From the NCBI GenBank assembly GCA_024697505.1, contig JAILFQ010000144.1, positions 1 through 9,100 of the forward strand: a DNA stretch of 9,100 bases, read 5' to 3'. A program made the translations under genes and the position numbers. This stretch comes from Lachnospiraceae bacterium. GTDB taxonomy: Bacteria; Bacillota; Clostridia; Lachnospirales; Lachnospiraceae. This document shows, in pieces, positions 8,055 through 9,100 of the stretch. The notes under the pieces are model-generated. The model worked only from the letters and a program-made list of their open reading frames with translations. It did not search any database and was not told the DNA's origin. How positions within the stretch are numbered: position 1 is the first letter of the stretch; each line of letters starts with the position of its first letter.

Positions 8055-8092
8055 ATATAAAGATTTGTAAGCAAAAAAATGGAGGAATTATA

Positions 8093-8950
8093 ATGGCAAA
8101 TTTACTTTCGGGACTTGATTCGCTCGGTTTGGGGAACCTTTCGAAGATGGATATTTTCGAAAAAAAGAAAGATGATAGCAAGAAAGATGATGTTAAGAAA
8201 GCAGCACCGGTTGAACTTAAAGAGGAGGACTATTTGCTGGATAAGACCTTTGCCTGCCCTATTTGTGACAGAGAATTTAAGGCAAAACAGCTTAAAGCAG
8301 GAAAGGCTAAGAGAATAGGACAGGACGAGGACCTTCGTGCTAAATACTCAGGAATTGATGTATTTAAGTATGACGCGCTGGTTTGTCCATGTTGCGGATA
8401 CGCAGCTTTAGCGTCCTTCTTCCCGAGACCTCTTACAAATGTTCAGACCAAACTTGTTAAGGAGAAGATTTCAAATAACTTTAGGGGAATTTCTGAACCG
8501 GAGAATACACTTTCTTATGAAGATGCCATAACCAGATATAAACTTGCCCTTGTAAGCACTATTGTTAAGATGGGTAAGAACAGCGAAAAGGCTTATGTTT
8601 GCCTTAAGCTTGCATGGATGTTCAGAGGTCAGGCGGAAACACTTCCTGAAAATACACCAAACCGGGAAACTGCAATAGAAGCACTTGCGGAACAGGAAAA
8701 GGATTGCCTTAAGAATGCATTTGAAGGCTTTATGGATGCATTCTCAAAGGAAAGTTTTCCAATGTGCGGTATGGACGAAACAACGGTTACTTATCTTTGT
8801 GCCGTACTTGCAAAGGAGATCGGAAATTACGACGAGTCTTTAAGACTTCTTGCAAGAGTTATCACTTCCAGAACGGCTAAGGAGCCTATTAAGGAAAAGG
8901 CAAGAGTAATTAAAGACGAAATTAAAGCCATTACCGGTAAAGACCAGTAA
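8093..8950 (+). CDS. DUF2225 family protein with zinc-ribbon cysteines
   Basis: A 285-residue cytosolic protein of unknown function. A Lys/Asp-rich N-terminus (about 23-45) leads to CPIC (Cys55, Cys58) and, 40 residues later, VCPCCGYAA (Cys98, Cys101). These four cysteines look like a zinc ribbon split by a basic insert (KQLKAGKAKRIGQDED). This arrangement and the following FFPRPLTNVQ are characteristic of DUF2225. The remainder (about 140-280) is helical, with TPR-like helix pairs such as EDAITRYKLALVSTIVKM, EKAYVCLKLAWMFRG and YDESLRLLARVI. It may therefore bind a partner protein. GGAGG at 8081-8085, 7 bases before the ATG, gives the start. It probably shares a transcript with glnS and ends at the terminator just downstream; a functional link to translation is conceivable but unproven. 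Confidence 0.88.
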   Translation: MANLLSGLDSLGLGNLSKMDIFEKKKDDSKKDDVKKAAPVELKEEDYLLDKTFACPICDREFKAKQLKAGKAKRIGQDEDLRAKYSGIDVFKYDALVCPCCGYAALASFFPRPLTNVQTKLVKEKISNNFRGISEPENTLSYEDAITRYKLALVSTIVKMGKNSEKAYVCLKLAWMFRGQAETLPENTPNRETAIEALAEQEKDCLKNAFEGFMDAFSKESFPMCGMDETTVTYLCAVLAKEIGNYDESLRLLARVITSRTAKEPIKEKARVIKDEIKAITGKDQ

Positions 8951-8961
8951 AAGAAATAAAC

Positions 8962-8995
8962 GGGCGGTGCCATTTTGGTGCCGCCCTTTTTGTTT
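8962..8995 (+). terminator. Strong intrinsic terminator after the DUF2225 gene
   Basis: The stem 8962-8971 pairs with 8977-8986 over ten positions (GGGCGGTGCC with GGTGCCGCCC, two G-U pairs) around an ATTTT loop. The T-rich run TTTTTGTTT follows (8987-8995). It starts 11 bases after the stop codon and closes the presumed glnS-DUF2225 unit. Confidence 0.93.
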
Positions 8996-9029
8996 GTAAA
9001 TATCATTTAAGGTAAGAGAGGAAAAAAGT

Positions 9030-9100
9030 ATGGAAGAAAAACTTTATACCATCCCGGTTAACGAAGCCTTTGACAAAGAGACAGAATGCCCGTATTGTGC
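9030..9100 (+). CDS. Start of a CxxC protein resembling DUF6062 family (3' end outside window)
   Basis: Only 23 complete codons are visible: MEEKLYTIPVNEAF, an acidic stretch, then ECPYC. AGAGG at 9017-9021 lies 8 bases before the ATG, and the reading frame stays open to the window edge. The opening (KLYTIPV, then a CPxC pair about 20 residues in) resembles my recollection of the DUF6062 family in Lachnospiraceae. These are proteins of unknown function with paired cysteines that could bind a metal. Too little is present to be sure. The strong terminator upstream means it needs its own promoter; I see only a TATCAT (9001-9006) without a matching -35. Confidence 0.6.
   Translation, partial: MEEKLYTIPVNEAFDKETECPYC

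Noticed and set aside
9001..9006. TATCAT as a -10 box for the last gene
   Set aside because: The -35 position falls within the terminator stem and has no resemblance to TTGACA.

Overview
The window looks like ordinary chromosome from a low-to-mid GC Gram-positive bacterium of the Clostridia, most likely a Lachnospiraceae member such as the Butyrivibrio/Roseburia group. This is inferred from the strong purine-rich ribosome binding sites, heavy use of AGA, CTT and GGA codons, GlnRS sequence features, and the DUF2225 and DUF6062-like genes. All convincing genes are on the + strand and coding density is very high; no intergenic gap exceeds about 110 bases. I see no tRNA, rRNA, insertion sequence, CRISPR array, prophage or attachment site.

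Layout. (1) 2-1522: C-terminal half of a GH2 beta-galactosidase (LacZ type) with the catalytic nucleophile region and the galactose-binding residues intact, followed by a hairpin terminator. (2) 1581-3332: a FliK-like hook-length-control type protein with a repetitive, probably disordered Asn/Thr/Glu linker. It stands alone, away from other flagellar genes. (3) 3443-6287: three closely spaced genes that may be co-transcribed, encoding an MgtC/SapB membrane protein, an aldo/keto reductase and a DUF3810 membrane protein with an HExxH metallopeptidase motif. (4) 6339-8950: glnS (glutaminyl-tRNA synthetase) with a plausible promoter of its own, then a DUF2225 zinc-ribbon protein, closed by a strong intrinsic terminator at 8962-8995. 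(5) 9030-9100: the first 23 codons of another CxxC protein resembling the DUF6062 family.

The genes do not form one pathway. They look like a run of unrelated housekeeping and metabolic units: lactose/galactoside use, motility, envelope or ion homeostasis, carbonyl reduction and translation. I found no convincing new multi-gene system. The points most worth a second look are the orphan FliK-like gene and its repeat linker, a GlnRS whose KMSKS-type loop reads VITGKR rather than VMSKR, and the poorly characterised DUF3810 and DUF2225/DUF6062-like proteins.
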